A stretch of 64,000 bases of DNA from M3007 sp964550795 (lineage in GTDB: Bacteria; Bacteroidota; Bacteroidia; Chitinophagales; Saprospiraceae). A program made the position numbers and the translations under genes. Of the stretch, positions 27,001 through 38,610 are shown piece by piece. The stretch lies in NCBI GenBank assembly GCA_964550795.1, contig CAZKBH010000005.1, positions 1 to 64,000 of the forward strand, in the 5' to 3' direction. The stretch's first letter is position 1; every line of letters begins with the position of its first letter. The notes under the pieces are model-generated. The model worked only from the letters and a program-made list of their open reading frames with translations. It ran no database searches and was not told the DNA's origin.

Positions 27001-30000
27001 TCATCTCGCCACCGTCACATCGCCCTTCAAAAACACCGACTGACCATCCTGCAACAAAACCTCCGCTGACCATACAAATACACCCGGATTCATCGGCTGA
27101 CCGCGGTAGCTGCCGTCCCAGCCCAAAACCGGATCATTGGGCAAAAAGCCCTGCCGCTGAAACACCTGCTCGCCCCAACGATCGAATATCTGCAAGGAAC
27201 GGACCTCCAACACCCCCTCGCCGGCAAAAATCGTGAACCCACTGTTCGACTCCGTGCCGGGCAGGATAATATTGGGCACATAAATGTTGTGATTGAACAC
27301 CGAAACCCACAAACGGTCTTCCGCCACGCAGCCATTCAGGTCGGTAATGCGCACCACAAACTCGGTGTGGGATTCCGGTTTCAGCCGCTGTTGTAAGGAC
27401 ATCGGCGCAAATTCCAGACTTTCAGGTTCCCAATCTATCCCCGCTAAAGTCACGCCATTGGGCATCGGCAGGGCATTGAGTTGCAAGCTTTGGCCCAGCA
27501 CCAGAGAAGTATTGCTGGCCATGAGTTCAACGGATAAAGCGGGCGGTTCGGTCAACAGTACGCTCTGCTCCCAGCTGCAGCCAAAATCGTCGCGGATGCG
27601 CAAGACATAGTTACCCGCAGACAGATTGTTGAAGGTTGGAAACGTGGTAAACTGCTGATTGTTAATGGAATAAAACAGCGGCGGGGTGCCCCCGCTTGCA
27701 TTTTGAACCACAATTTGTCCATCCTTGTCGCCAAAACACCGGATGGAATCCACGGCCAGTGCTGCCAAAATGGGAGCATCCCACTGCACCCAAATCGAGT
27801 CCAGCGCCGAGCAGCCATTTTGCAAATTCACCACCGAGTGCACATACAAACCACTTTCCACGATGGGCAACAAGAGCGCCGCCGTATCCAGGGTAATCGC
27901 GCCGTTTTCAAGCCGGGTCCATCGGTTCAAAAAACCGTTGCCCTGAGAGGAGGCCGAAGCGTCCAGCAGGGCCGAGCTTTCGTCGCACCAAATTTCCAAA
28001 ACAGGCGGACCTGCTTCTGCCGTGGGTAAGGCCAAATCCTCCAGCACTTCGATTTGCGCACTCGTTTGACAGCCAAAGGCATTGATGGCCGTCACGAGAT
28101 AGGTTCCAGCGATTTGAACCGGGTGTGCCGGAGCGTCGGGCAGGCTCCCGTTTGGCGCGATCCAGGTGTAGTGTAAGCTGTTTTGGTTGGCCGTAACGCC
28201 CACATTTACCATCGTTTGGGCGTTACGGCCAACCAAAANNNNNNNNNNCCCGTGAATGGATTTAAAACCGGAATTTCCCCATACGCGGGCACCGGTATGG
28301 TCGCGTATTCCAGACAACCGTTTGCATCGCTGATAGTCAGGAGGTAAAGCCCTGCACCCAGCGCCGTTTGGCTCGGGTCGGTGCTGGCGTTCGACCAGTC
28401 AAATTGATAGGGCGGAATGCCGCCAGCGGGAAATACGGCCAAGGTGCCATTTGCGGATTGGCAGGTATCGGCGCTAATTTGCTGGGTAAAAGTCAGTGCT
28501 TCGGGTTGGGTCAATTCAAACATCGCCTGAAGCGTGCACCCGTTTTCGTCGCTCAGGGTCAGGGCGTAATTGCCTGCGGGCAATGCGGCGAGGTCTTCCG
28601 TGGTTTGGCCGTTTGTCCATTGAAAATGATAGGGTTCCACACCGCCCAGCGTGGATAAATCAATAGCGCCATTGTTTTCCCCAAAACAAGTAACCGGGCT
28701 AACTATTGAGTCTGTTAAAAGCAACAAAGGAGGTTCAATAATTTGAAAATCAATACTTTGCGCACAAGTTCCACCCGCAAACGTAAGGGTAATGCTATAA
28801 TCCCCCGGAGCCAAATTTTGAATGGCAGACGTTGTTTCGGCATTGGACCAACTGTATGCAAAACCCGGAGATCCGCCGCTGAGGTTCACCGAAATGCTGC
28901 CGTTGTTAAGTCCAAAACACGTCACGTCGGTGGGGCTGCTCTGGATTGTTGGCGACAAAAATTCCGACACCTGGGCCTGCTCCACGAGGGTGCAACCGTT
29001 GGCATCTGTAAGGGTCAATTGATAAATACCTGCGGGCAAATTGCTCAGGTTTGGAGCGGTTTCGTTGTTTGACCAAAGCAAGGTGTAGGGAGGGGTACCC
29101 TGACTTGCGCCCAAAAATGCAGCCGCGCCATTGGCTTCTCCCGGGCAGGCGGAAGCACTCGTGATTCCGGCACTCAGGAGGGCGCTTGGTTCATTCAAAT
29201 CAACGGAAATCACCTCCGAGCAGCCCTGCGCATCCGTAACGGTTACCTGATACGAACCTGCGCCTACGTCGTTCAGGTCTTCTGAAAGGGCGTTGTTTGA
29301 CCACAAATAAGTCAGCGGATGCACCCCGTTTTGCACCGTCAGGTCAATATCACTGGCTAAACCATGGCAAAGCACCGGATCAGCTGCGGCGGATAAAAGA
29401 ATGGGGAGCGGTTCCGTTACCTGAAAATCAAAACTTTGGGTACAATTCCCGGCGGAAAACGTCAGCGTGAGCGCATAATTCCCGGGCTGCAGCGACTGGA
29501 TTTGGTTCGTGGTGGCATTNNNNNNNNNNCGAAGCTCGGAGATCCACCCGTGAGGTTCAAGGCGATGCTGCCGTCATTGGCTCCAAAACAAGACACTTCA
29601 TCGAGGAGAATTTCCGTGTTCGGCGCCACATATTCGGGCACTTGAATTTGTTCCACCAGCGTGCAGCCGTTTGCGTCGCTGAGGCTTAGTTGATACGTAC
29701 CCGCAGGCAAATCGCTCAGCGTTACAGATGTTTCGTTGTTCGACCAGAGCAGGGAATAGGGCGGCGTCCCTTGTCCGGCCCCTAAAAAACTGGCCTCGCC
29801 CGTGGCCAAACCGGGGCAACTGGGCAACGCAGCTAAACCGCTGGAAATCAATGCATTCGGTTGTGTCAGCGCGATATGGAAGGTATCCACGCATTGATCG
29901 GCATCCGTGACGGTCACGGAATAATTGCCCGCAGGAGCATTGGGTACATTTTGGGTTTGGCTCCCGTTCGACCATTGAAAATCATACGGCGGATTGCCCG

Positions 30001-32545
30001 CCTGAAAACTCAGATCCAGCGCGCCATTTTGGCCAAAACACAAAATTGGAGCCGCCACAAAACCCGAAATTTGAAGATTTCCACCCGCATCCACCCAGGT
30101 GGATTGTGTAGATGTGCAGCCCCGAGCGTTCGTGACGGTCACCGTGTACATTCCATCGGCAAGGCCGACAATACTGGGGGCTGTGTCGCCTGAAGACCAG
30201 AGAAATTGGTGCGGGGTAAACATCCCCTGTGCCGAGGCCGTTACGATGGCGGGATTTCCCGCACAGTCTCCATTTATGGTATCTAACTGAATCGCAGGGG
30301 CTTCAAAAATTTCTATTTGAATGGAATCGCGCTGTTTTTGGGCGCAAAAATCGGTGGTTTCCACCCAAAACAAACCCGCCTGCTGGGCTTCAAAAACCGC
30401 ATTGGTACTGCCATCCTGCCAAAGATATTGGGCGAATCCCGGCCCGGCTTCCAGCACAAGCGTAGTGTCCTGACAAGCGCCGAAATCAGGGCCAAGCTGG
30501 AAGGGCGGTGGCGAAGCGAAGATTTCAAACTGGAAAATATTATTCAAATAATTGCACTCCAACTCCTCGGTGACGGGAAAATCCAGTGCCAGTTGGAAAG
30601 GGGTTGGCATAGACGCATCGTCGTTCACCACGCCAAACGCGATGCCGGGAATGTTGGGCACGGTAAAACTGAAAATTTTGCAGGAGTCTTTGGGAATGGC
30701 TTCAGTGGTTAACTGAACCGTTCCGAGGGGGTCAGCAACCGTCGAAGTCGGGTCAGATTGGTAAAAGGCAACGGGCGTTCCACTGGGCAATACTTTTTCT
30801 CCCGGGTTGCAAATTTCCAATTGAACGGTAACGCTATCCGGGGCACAGTTGACTTGGGGCGTAAGCGCCGAGGCATCGGGCAGAGGAATGAAGGGTAAAA
30901 AATTGTCGTTCAGCAAGGGCCGCTGCGATAAATATGTGTTCAGGGGGCGAATACCAGAACCCGCTGCAGGCAATTCCAGGTGATGCAAATCCTGCACGGC
31001 GGGAATACTCAGGTCGTCGTTGACATTGACAATGAAGTAGTTAAATTGATTCCAGACATTGCGGCAAGGCACCCAGGGGGCAGAATCGGATTCATACACC
31101 CGCAAACGCCCCCGGTAGTTGCCAAAATTGGCGGTAATCCTGCCCGTCACTACAATTTCCGTTTCCCCGTCGTTGTCCACATCGGCCACCACTGGATATT
31201 CATCCGAAGTAATGGAAAAACAGGGGGTTTTGAACCAATTTCGCTCGGCATCTACGCCTGCCGGGAATGGCGTGCCGCCGCCATAAAGAATGCGCAAATC
31301 CCTTTCATCCCGATAAACAATTTCCGAGATACCATCACCATTAAAATCATACACCGTGGAGCCGGTCCAGCCCGAAAAATCGGTAGTAGGAAGATTCCAC
31401 CAATAAGGCGTGAGGGGCGTTGCCGTAGCGGCCTGCAAACTATAACAGGTCAAATTAAAGGAACTGCACACCAGCACTTCCGGCATATCCACCGCGAAAC
31501 CCTGCTCGCGATCGTCGAATACATTGGCGACACAGGCCAAACTGCCGCTGTTGACTGGATTGGTTGGATAAGGGAAAAACCGAAGGAAGCCGTTTTTATT
31601 CCAGATATACATCCCATACTGGTTGGTTTGGCGCGAGGAAGTGACAATTACATCCAGGATACCATCCAGATCAATATCGGCCACAGAGGTATAGCCATCT
31701 GCGTAATTTGAATTGGCGGGTACATTCATGGTATTCAAATTGCGCTGCACTTTAATTTCATACCCATCACCATCGTTCAGATCCGTATCTATGGAATAAA
31801 TGATTGGGCCTGCCACGAGTTCCAAGCCGGCACAATCCGGGTCGCCATTGCAATCTGCTACCGACAAAATATCCACGGCAGTTGGGTTGCAGGATCCTTC
31901 CGAGTACAAGGCATACGCTGCACGCCCCTGGGTGTTTGGGCCATTGATAATCTTATTCAGCGCTGGCGCTCCGGGATTTGAAAAGTCGAACTTATAAATA
32001 TCGCTGCCGGCATAAACTTCCGGGATTCCATCACCATCAAAATCAGCGAGCAGGGGGCGTTGTTCTCCAAAATCCAACAAACCATTCGCTGTAATCCAGA
32101 GCGTCATGGCCTGGCCGGGTGCCTCGGTGTAATTGTTAAAAACCCGAATCCGGCGGTCGGCGCAAGCCATCAACAATTCCGGGATACCATCTCCATTCAC
32201 ATCGCCGATGGTTGGGCTTGGTGCTGGGTAAGACTCAAAACCTCCCGGAACAGTCAGTAACCGAGGATTGGCGGCATTTGAACCATCGCCGCGATAGAAC
32301 TGGATTCGGTTGAATACAAATTGACTCCCTTCGATCACGATGATCTCCGGAATACTGTCTGTTTGAGGGTTCATGTTTGCCACCATGGGCGCTGAAACTA
32401 CAGAGGGGCCATCTTGGGCTGATTGCCAGGCCAGGCGGGTTCTAAACTCGGGCGGATGATTGATGAGGGAGCAATCCTGGGCCGTTGCGAGGTTTTGCAG
32501 CAATAAAAGCGCACACCCACCAACAAATAGTAGTTTTGGTATCAT
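27001..32545 (-). CDS. Giant T9SS cargo adhesin with FG-GAP, SprB repeats and type B sorting domain (two gaps)
   Basis: Three adjoining frames form one gene of about 1,850 codons. A signal peptide (MIPKLLFVGGCALLLLQNLATAQ) is followed by FG-GAP/VCBS-like repeats with calcium-type loops such as DVNGDGIPELLM and DFDGDGIPEVYA (residues 60-500). A CARDB-like stretch follows, then at least six SprB-type repeats with the pattern PPYxxxWSNxxT...LPAGxYxLTVTDANGC. The C-terminus has VPNIILPG, IFDRWGEQVFQ and NPGVFVWSAEV, the CHU_C/type B sorting domain. Such proteins are exported by SprA and held at the cell surface. Frames shift at the gaps 28239-28248 and 29520-29529 because gap lengths are arbitrary, so this is not taken as a real pseudogene. 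Confidence 0.88.
28181..28248. other. Assembly gap next to a perfect 22 bp inverted repeat
   Basis: Bases 28181-28202 and 28217-28238 are exact reverse complements with a 14-nt spacer, and the second arm ends at the first N of the gap (28239-28248). Coding sequence resumes in another frame. This pattern suggests a fold-back artefact at a contig end. Confidence 0.7.
29520..29529. other. Assembly gap (10 N) inside a SprB-type repeat
   Basis: Comparison with the neighbouring repeat shows that about one YSWS-like strand is missing, so the true gap is probably near 12 bp. The repeats on either side are very alike, which explains the break. Confidence 0.8.
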
Positions 32546-32773
32546 AGAAGTAGGTTATTTCATCGGTACTATTCAAAAAGGGAATATCGAATTCCAGAAC
32601 AGAAGCCCATTCAAATAAGGGGCAGGCTAGGGGTGCCCAAAGATAAAGTCTTCGCGACTTAAAATCACAAGATTTTGGAGCATGTTCTGGATCACAGCCG
32701 CTTTAAAAAATATTCCTTCCGTACATTCGCGCCCTGAACGCCTCGCATCGGTATTCTCAAAAAAGGCAGCAGT

Positions 32774-34747
32774 ATGTCAAAAAAGAAACACACCAAACCC
32801 ACTCCCGCAACCCGGCCCGTTCCCCCCGCCAAACGCCCGGCACCCCGTGTGCCGCGTTCCGATGTCCAAATTATGGGCGCCCTTTGGGTCGGACTCGCGG
32901 CCACCATCTTGGGTTTTCTGTTGTATGTCAACACCCTGGGGCACCAATATACCCTCGACGATTTTTCCATCATCAAGTCGAACTGGATCACCAAGGGCGG
33001 GCTAAAAAACATCGGCCTGATCTTTTCCACGGAGTACCGTTTTGGTTCCTGGAATAGTCCGGGGTCCTTGTATCGCCCGATTCCGCTCAGCATGTTTGCG
33101 CTGGAATGGCAGTTGTCGCCCGATAATCCGTTCTTGGGGCATTTGCTGAATGCCTTGTTTTATGCGCTCACGGGCTGGGTGTTGTGGAGCACCTGGCGGC
33201 GTATTTTGGTGGATTACCCGCCCGTTTTGGCGGCCATTGCCGTGCTGGTGTTCATGGCACATCCGGTACATACCGAGGTGGTGGCCAACATCAAAAGCCG
33301 CGACGAAATTCTGGCCCTGCTTTTTGGCACCCTCACGCTTCGGGCCATTTGGGAATACATTGAACGAGACGACATTAAATGGTTGGTCATCGCCATGTTG
33401 AGTTACGCGGTGGCGATGTTTTCCAAGGAAAGTGCCATTACGCTGATGGCGGTTTTCCCGCTGGCCATGTGGTATTTTTCGCCGAGCAGCGTCGGAAAAA
33501 TCGGGAAAGTGGTGGCTGCGCTGTTGGTTCCGGCAGTTATTTTTCTGCTCATCCGAAAGAAGATTCTGGATGCGCAACCTTACCAGGAATCGTACTCCAT
33601 TTTGGATAATTTTATGTCGGAAACCAAAAATCAGGGGGAACGACTGGCCTCGGCATTCATGATGTGCGGCCGGTATTTGTGGACCCTGATTTTCCCGCAT
33701 CCGCTGGTGAGCGACATGGGTTACCCGCAGGTGAAAGTAGTCAGTTTCAGTGATTGGCGGGCTTTGGCGGGCTTTTTTGCCTATATGGGCATGGGTATTT
33801 GGGCGGTGGTGAATTTGCCCAAAAAACACATTTTGTCCTTCGCCATCCTGTTCTACCTCGCTACTTTTTCGGTGTTCAGCAATGTCTTGATGATGATTGG
33901 TACTTCCTACGGGGAGCGATTGTTGTACATCCCATCCTTCGGATTTGCGCTCGCGGTGGGCTGGCTTTTTTGTAAAATATTCAAAATTGACGACCGCAGC
34001 GAAATCTGGAACCCCAACGGAAAAGGAACAGCGCTGTGGATGGCCGTGGGCGTTTTGCTTGCAGCGTATTCACTCAAAACGGTGTTCCGCAACAACGCTT
34101 GGTACGACAGCGCCGCTTTATATGCGGCGGATTTGCCCAATTCTCCCAATTGCGCCAAACTCAATTACCACAATGCCCTCGAGGTGGTGCGCCAGGGCAT
34201 GGACGAAAAAGAAAGTATGGTGAAGGACGTAGACCAAGTGCGGCGCGGCATTGAGCTTTATGATAAATGTATTCAACTTTATCCAAAATACCACGATGCG
34301 TACGGAAGCCGTGGCCTCGCGTACTTCCGGCTAGGTGAGGTGCTGAAAAACCCGGATGAGCAACGCGCGGCCTGGGACAAAGCCCTGGAAGATTACCTGG
34401 AATCGCTCAAATACCGCTACAACAACTCCGAGGTGTTGTCCAACATGGGTAAAATCTATTTCACCCGGGGTCAACCCGAAAAAGCCGAGGAAGTGTACCG
34501 GAAAGCGGTGGAATATGACCCTCGGTTTGTGGATGGCCGCCGCAATTTGGGAGCGGTGTTAGCCATGCAGAGAAAATTCCCCGAAGCCATTGAGCAATGG
34601 AAAGAAGGCCTCAAATATGCGGACAGTGCCAAATCTGGCACGCTCTATTACTACATCGGCTCGGCCTACACTGACATGGGCCAGCCTGAAAAATCGGGTG
34701 AGTGGTTTGAAAAGGCGTACGCGGTGGATCCGTCGTTGAGGAAGTGA
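32774..34747 (+). CDS. Membrane protein with TMTC-like N-terminus and C-terminal TPR repeats
   Basis: This 657-residue protein has a lysine/proline-rich cytoplasmic start and about ten membrane segments. The early loop motif LDDFSIIKSNWITKGG and the VFMAHPVHTEVVANIKSRDEILALLF region are typical of the TMTC/DUF1736 group related to GT-C glycosyltransferases. The last 200 residues are tetratricopeptide repeats (EVLSNMGKIYFTRGQPEKAEE, then GRRNLGAVLAMQRKFPEAIEQ). A role in protein O-glycosylation or surface-glycan transfer is possible from the family but not proven. It is divergent from the adhesin gene. Its 3' end is partly duplicated downstream around a palindrome. Confidence 0.85.
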   Translation: MSKKKHTKPTPATRPVPPAKRPAPRVPRSDVQIMGALWVGLAATILGFLLYVNTLGHQYTLDDFSIIKSNWITKGGLKNIGLIFSTEYRFGSWNSPGSLYRPIPLSMFALEWQLSPDNPFLGHLLNALFYALTGWVLWSTWRRILVDYPPVLAAIAVLVFMAHPVHTEVVANIKSRDEILALLFGTLTLRAIWEYIERDDIKWLVIAMLSYAVAMFSKESAITLMAVFPLAMWYFSPSSVGKIGKVVAALLVPAVIFLLIRKKILDAQPYQESYSILDNFMSETKNQGERLASAFMMCGRYLWTLIFPHPLVSDMGYPQVKVVSFSDWRALAGFFAYMGMGIWAVVNLPKKHILSFAILFYLATFSVFSNVLMMIGTSYGERLLYIPSFGFALAVGWLFCKIFKIDDRSEIWNPNGKGTALWMAVGVLLAAYSLKTVFRNNAWYDSAALYAADLPNSPNCAKLNYHNALEVVRQGMDEKESMVKDVDQVRRGIELYDKCIQLYPKYHDAYGSRGLAYFRLGEVLKNPDEQRAAWDKALEDYLESLKYRYNNSEVLSNMGKIYFTRGQPEKAEEVYRKAVEYDPRFVDGRRNLGAVLAMQRKFPEAIEQWKEGLKYADSAKSGTLYYYIGSAYTDMGQPEKSGEWFEKAYAVDPSLRK

Positions 34748-34824
34748 CTCCGGTGTTAGTGAGGCGGTGACTTCGAGTCACCGCCTCACTAGTGCCACAG
34801 GTGGATCCGTCGTTGAAGCAATGA
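34724..34824. repeat. 35 bp palindrome (16-3-16) flanked by a 24 bp direct duplication of the gene end
   Basis: Palindrome: arm 34757-34772, loop TCG, arm 34776-34791, no mismatch. The preceding 24 bp at 34724-34747 (last codons and stop of the TPR gene) recurs at 34801-34824 with three differences, and the second copy would encode the same VDPSL ending followed by a stop. Confidence 0.85.
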
Positions 34825-34877
34825 GGGGTGGTGAATATCAGCCATTGCAGAACATAAGCCCAAATCGCAGTATAACC

Positions 34878-35531
34878 ATGTCAAAAAAACTTTTGCTTTT
34901 ATTCCTTTTATCCACATCCTTATTATCCTGTGTTGAACGCGCAAACACGGATCGTATAAGTAATACTGCCCCTCGCAATTACCTAACCGATATCCCTGCT
35001 TTTACCACCGATAGCATGGTAAACGTTGTTATAGAAATACCGGCGGGAAGCAATCAGAAATGGGAGCTTAATAAAATAACCGGACAAATAGAATGGGAAA
35101 AGATAAACCCCGATTCATTTAGGGTAATCAATTACCTGCCTTATCCGGCGAATTATGGTTTTGTGCCTCAAACTTTGCTGCCCAAGGCATCCGGTGGTGA
35201 TGGTGACCCCGTAGATGTTTTCGTACTCGGTCCATCCATTGCGCGTGAAGAAATTGTCAAAGTTAGGATTATTGGAATAATCCACATGCTCGATAAAAAT
35301 GAAACAGATTCGAAACTCTTGGCTATAAATACCAATGAACCGGGATTCGATGTACATTCTTTACAAATGTTGCAGCAGAAATACCCAGGCGTCGTTGATA
35401 TTCTCCAATTATGGCTTTCACATTATAAAGGGCCTGGGAAAGTAAAAATAAGTGATATAAAGGATGAAAAAGATGCGATTGTGTATTTAAAAACAGCACA
35501 TATAGATTATATCAAACACAGCACGAAATAA
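34878..35531 (+). CDS. Lipoprotein inorganic pyrophosphatase, family I
   Basis: The 217-residue enzyme hydrolyses pyrophosphate to phosphate. It starts with a lipoprotein signal peptide (MSKKLLLLFLLSTSLLSC), so it should sit in the periplasm or outer membrane and not in the cytosol. All catalytic positions of soluble family I can be matched: IEIPAGSNQKWE, the arginine of SFRVINY, NYGFVPQT, GDGDPVDVFV, MLDKNETDSKLLAI and SHYKGPGKVK. The ATG at 34878 begins exactly at the signal peptide; the longer frame from 34767 crosses the palindrome. The gene is visibly more AT-rich than its neighbours, which hints at transfer. It precedes a TonB-dependent receptor. Confidence 0.9.
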   Translation: MSKKLLLLFLLSTSLLSCVERANTDRISNTAPRNYLTDIPAFTTDSMVNVVIEIPAGSNQKWELNKITGQIEWEKINPDSFRVINYLPYPANYGFVPQTLLPKASGGDGDPVDVFVLGPSIAREEIVKVRIIGIIHMLDKNETDSKLLAINTNEPGFDVHSLQMLQQKYPGVVDILQLWLSHYKGPGKVKISDIKDEKDAIVYLKTAHIDYIKHSTK

Positions 35532-35647
35532 TCATCAAAATCACAAGAATCAAAGTATATAATTAAGCCTCCTAATTGGAGTGTATGTTTAATAGATACT
35601 TAACATAGGATATTTTGGCTTTACATAAAGGTATCAATTTGTTAAAA

Positions 35648-35676
35648 TTGGCAGCCAACTCCGCAAGATACCTTTG
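35648..35676 (+). promoter_or_regulatory. Bacteroidota promoter for the TonB-dependent receptor
   Basis: TTG at 35648-35650, an 18-nt spacer and TACCTTTG at 35669-35676 match the phylum consensus. The ATG at 35694 is 17 bp further, giving a very short leader. Confidence 0.65.
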
Positions 35677-35693
35677 CCAAAAATCTAAATACA

Positions 35694-38467
35694 ATGTTAA
35701 GATTAACTACACTTCTTCTTCTCATGGTCGTAATGACCACTCTACTCCGAGCACAGAGTGGAAACATCAGTGGATTCGTCACAGACGAAAACGGCCTCGG
35801 TATGCCCGGTGCCACTGTCTACATTAATAACCTTAAACAAGGCGCCGTATCTGATGTGCAAGGCCGGTTTTTATTGACTGGCGTCCCTACGGGTGCCCAG
35901 CAACTCAATATCAACTTTATTGGCTACGAATCTCCCGTTGTCGAAGCTATCGTGGAGGCCGGAAAGACGACTGTTGTGCGTGCACGCTTGCAACCTTCTG
36001 CCGTAATTGGTGCTGAAGTGCTCATCATTGGCGACCGTCTGCGGGGCCAAGCCAAAGCACTCAACCAACAGCGCCAGAACGCCAACATCACCAATATCGT
36101 AGCTGCCGATCAGATTGGACGATTCCCTGATGCCAACGTAGGCGACGCGCTCAAACGTGTGCCTGGCATTACGATGCAGAACGACCAAGGAGAGGCCCGC
36201 GATATCATCATTCGCGGCATGGCACCTCAGCTCAATGCGGTTACCCTCAACGGCGAGCGTATCCCATCCGCTGAAGGCGATAACCGCCGCGTACAGATGG
36301 ACCTAATCCCTGCCGACATGGTGCAGGCCATCGAAGTGAACAAGGCCGTGCTGCCCAACATGGATGCCGATGCCATTGGCGGATCGGTTAACCTCGTAAC
36401 CCGCTCCGCGCCAAGAGGGCAGCGGCTATCCGGCACCTTGGCTACCNNNNNNNNNNCGGAATCAACCTCCTTTCCGAAAAGCCTATCTGGACCGGTGCCC
36501 TTATCTACGGCGACCGCTTCCTGAACGATAAACTCGGACTAGTGGTGTCAGGTTCCTACAATGACCACAGCTTTGGATCTGACAATGTGGAAGCCGTTTG
36601 GGTGGACACTGATGCCGGGGTGGTTATTGACGAACTGGACATCCGCAAATACATCGTTCGCCGGGTTCGACGCAGCGCCTCTGCCAGCCTTGACTACGAC
36701 ATTAATAAGAACCACAACATCGCATTCACCGCCATGTACAACTGGCGCGACGACTGGGAGAACCGCTTCGCCATGCGCGTAAGCCAACTTGAAAATGCCT
36801 TCGAAGACGGTGACTTCACCCAAACCGGCCCAGGCCGCTTCACCGCACTCGGTCGGGTGCGTTACCAAACCAAAGGCGGTATAGACAACGACCGCGTTAG
36901 GAATGCCCGCCTTGAAGATCAACGTATGGCCAACTATACGCTCAGTGGCCGACATCTCTTTGGCAAGCTCAGCACCACCTGGAACCTTACCGCAGCAAAG
37001 GCTTCCGAGGAACGCCCCAACGAACGCTACATTGCTTACCGCGGTAGCAATCAGACCGTTGACGTGGATGTCAGCAACACGCGTCAGCCATTTACATTCC
37101 TGGCCAATAGAGCTGATAACCTCAGCCTTGGCTTGAACGAAATCACCGAGAACTACAACTACACGGAAGATAAGGACTTCAATGGCCGCCTCGACTTCAG
37201 CCTGCCGTACAACAATCAGGGTGCAATCAAATTCGGTGGACGCTTCCGCATCAAGGACAAATCCCGCGACAACAACTTCTTCGAGTACGAACCCCTTGTT
37301 GGCAACTTCGACGATCTCAGCGATGTTCCCAACCGCGACGAAAGCGACCCGGGATTCTTGGCTGGAGATCAATACCAAATCGGCAACTTTGTTACACCTG
37401 AATTCCTGGGCGGTCTCGATTTGACCAACCCCGCTTTGTTTGAGGAATCAGACGTGCCTGGAGAATACGTCTCCGCCAATTACAACGCAAAGGAGAATAT
37501 CTACGCCAGCTATGTCATGGCTGAACACCGGTTTACCGACAAGTTCTCTGCCACTGGAGGGCTCCGTTACGAGTACACCGACCTCACCTACACTGGCAAC
37601 GTGTTTGACCTTGACGAAGAGACCGCTCGTCCCGACACCCGCAGCAACAATTACGGCAACCTCCTGCCTGGCTTACACCTCAAGTACAACGTAGATGATA
37701 ATACCATCCTTCGTGCCGCCTGGACCAATACCATTGCCCGGCCTAACTACTTTGACCTGGTGCCTTATGCAGAGTTCAGCCCCCAGGACCAAGAACTAGC
37801 CCGCGGAAATCCTGACCTCATCGCCACCACGGCCATGAACTTTGACCTGATGGGTGAGCACTATTTCAAGACCATCGGCTTGGTATCGTTGGGCGGTTTT
37901 TACAAAAATCTCGACAACTTCATCTACACTCAAACCATCCAGAATTTTTCCGACCCACGGTTCGGTTCTGATCTGGAGTTCACCACACCACGCAATGGCG
38001 GGGCTGCCACGGTGCTCGGTTTCGAAGCGGCTTTCCAGCGCCAAATCTGGAAGGGTCTCGGTGTTTACACCAATTACACTTATACCCGTTCCACAACAGA
38101 GGGCATTGAAGGCCGTGAGCAGGACGACCTCAGCCTGCCCGGTACGGCGGAGCACATGTTCAATGCCTCGCTTTCCTACGAAACCAAGAAGCTCGTGGTG
38201 CGTGTATCGCTCAACTACGCCAGCGGTTACCTTGACGAACTGGGCGGCGAAAACTTTGAAGATCGCTTCTACGATAAGCAGACCTTCTTGGACGTGAACG
38301 CTTCTTATGCATTCACCCCAAGACTAAGAGCATTCTTCGAGGGTAATAACCTCACCAACCAGCCTCTGCGATTTTATCAGGGCATCCCTGAGCGCACCAT
38401 GCAGGCCGAATACTACAACGCCCGATTCAACATCGGCTTGAAATTTGACCTCTTTAGCAGTAACTAA
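35694..38467 (+). CDS. TonB-dependent receptor with carboxypeptidase-regulatory-like domain
   Basis: This outer-membrane receptor has about 925 residues. A signal peptide is followed by the regulatory-like domain (ISGFVTDENGLGMPGATVYI, GRFLLTGVPTGAQQL) at residues 24-105. The plug carries NIVAADQIGRFPDANVGDAL, KRVPGITMQNDQGEARDII and IEVNKAVLPNMDADAIGGSV, close to the TonB-Xanthomonas/Caulobacter subfamily (TIGR01782). The 22-strand barrel ends in a strand with phenylalanine (NIGLKFDLF). A 10-N gap at 36447-36456 shifts the frame; the reading resumes correctly as GINLLSEKPIWTGALIYGD. The neighbours suggest a phosphorus-containing ligand, but the family also takes up oligosaccharides. Confidence 0.92.
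36447..36456. other. Assembly gap (10 N) in the receptor gene
   Basis: The reading frame differs on the two sides while both fit the receptor, so the gap length is wrong and the gene is probably intact. Confidence 0.9.
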
Positions 38468-38482
38468 TCTAATCCAAGTTTT

Positions 38483-38530
38483 CGCTGCGCAGGGATTCCT
38501 CCAAATATTCTGGAGAATTTCTGCGCAGCG
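38483..38530 (+). terminator. Hairpin directly after the receptor gene
   Basis: CGCTGCGCAG at 38483-38492 pairs with 38521-38530, and inside it ATTCCTCCA pairs loosely with TGGAGAAT. It begins 16 bp after the receptor stop codon and is followed by ATCCATTTTA, a weak T-tract. Confidence 0.5.
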
Positions 38531-38610
38531 ATCCATTTTACTTTGAGTCTCCCTGCAAAGGATAAGTGATTCAAAATCAAAAGATTGAAGCAGGTTTTGG
38601 CCGTTTTTAA

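Noticed and set aside
27001..32545. Three separate genes or a pseudogene at 27-32.5 kb
   Set aside because: The breaks coincide with runs of N and the domain order (signal peptide to sorting domain) is complete across the pieces.
36548..37378. Minus-strand frame of 276 codons opposite the TonB-dependent receptor
   Set aside because: Valine/alanine-rich mirror of the receptor barrel with no independent start signals.
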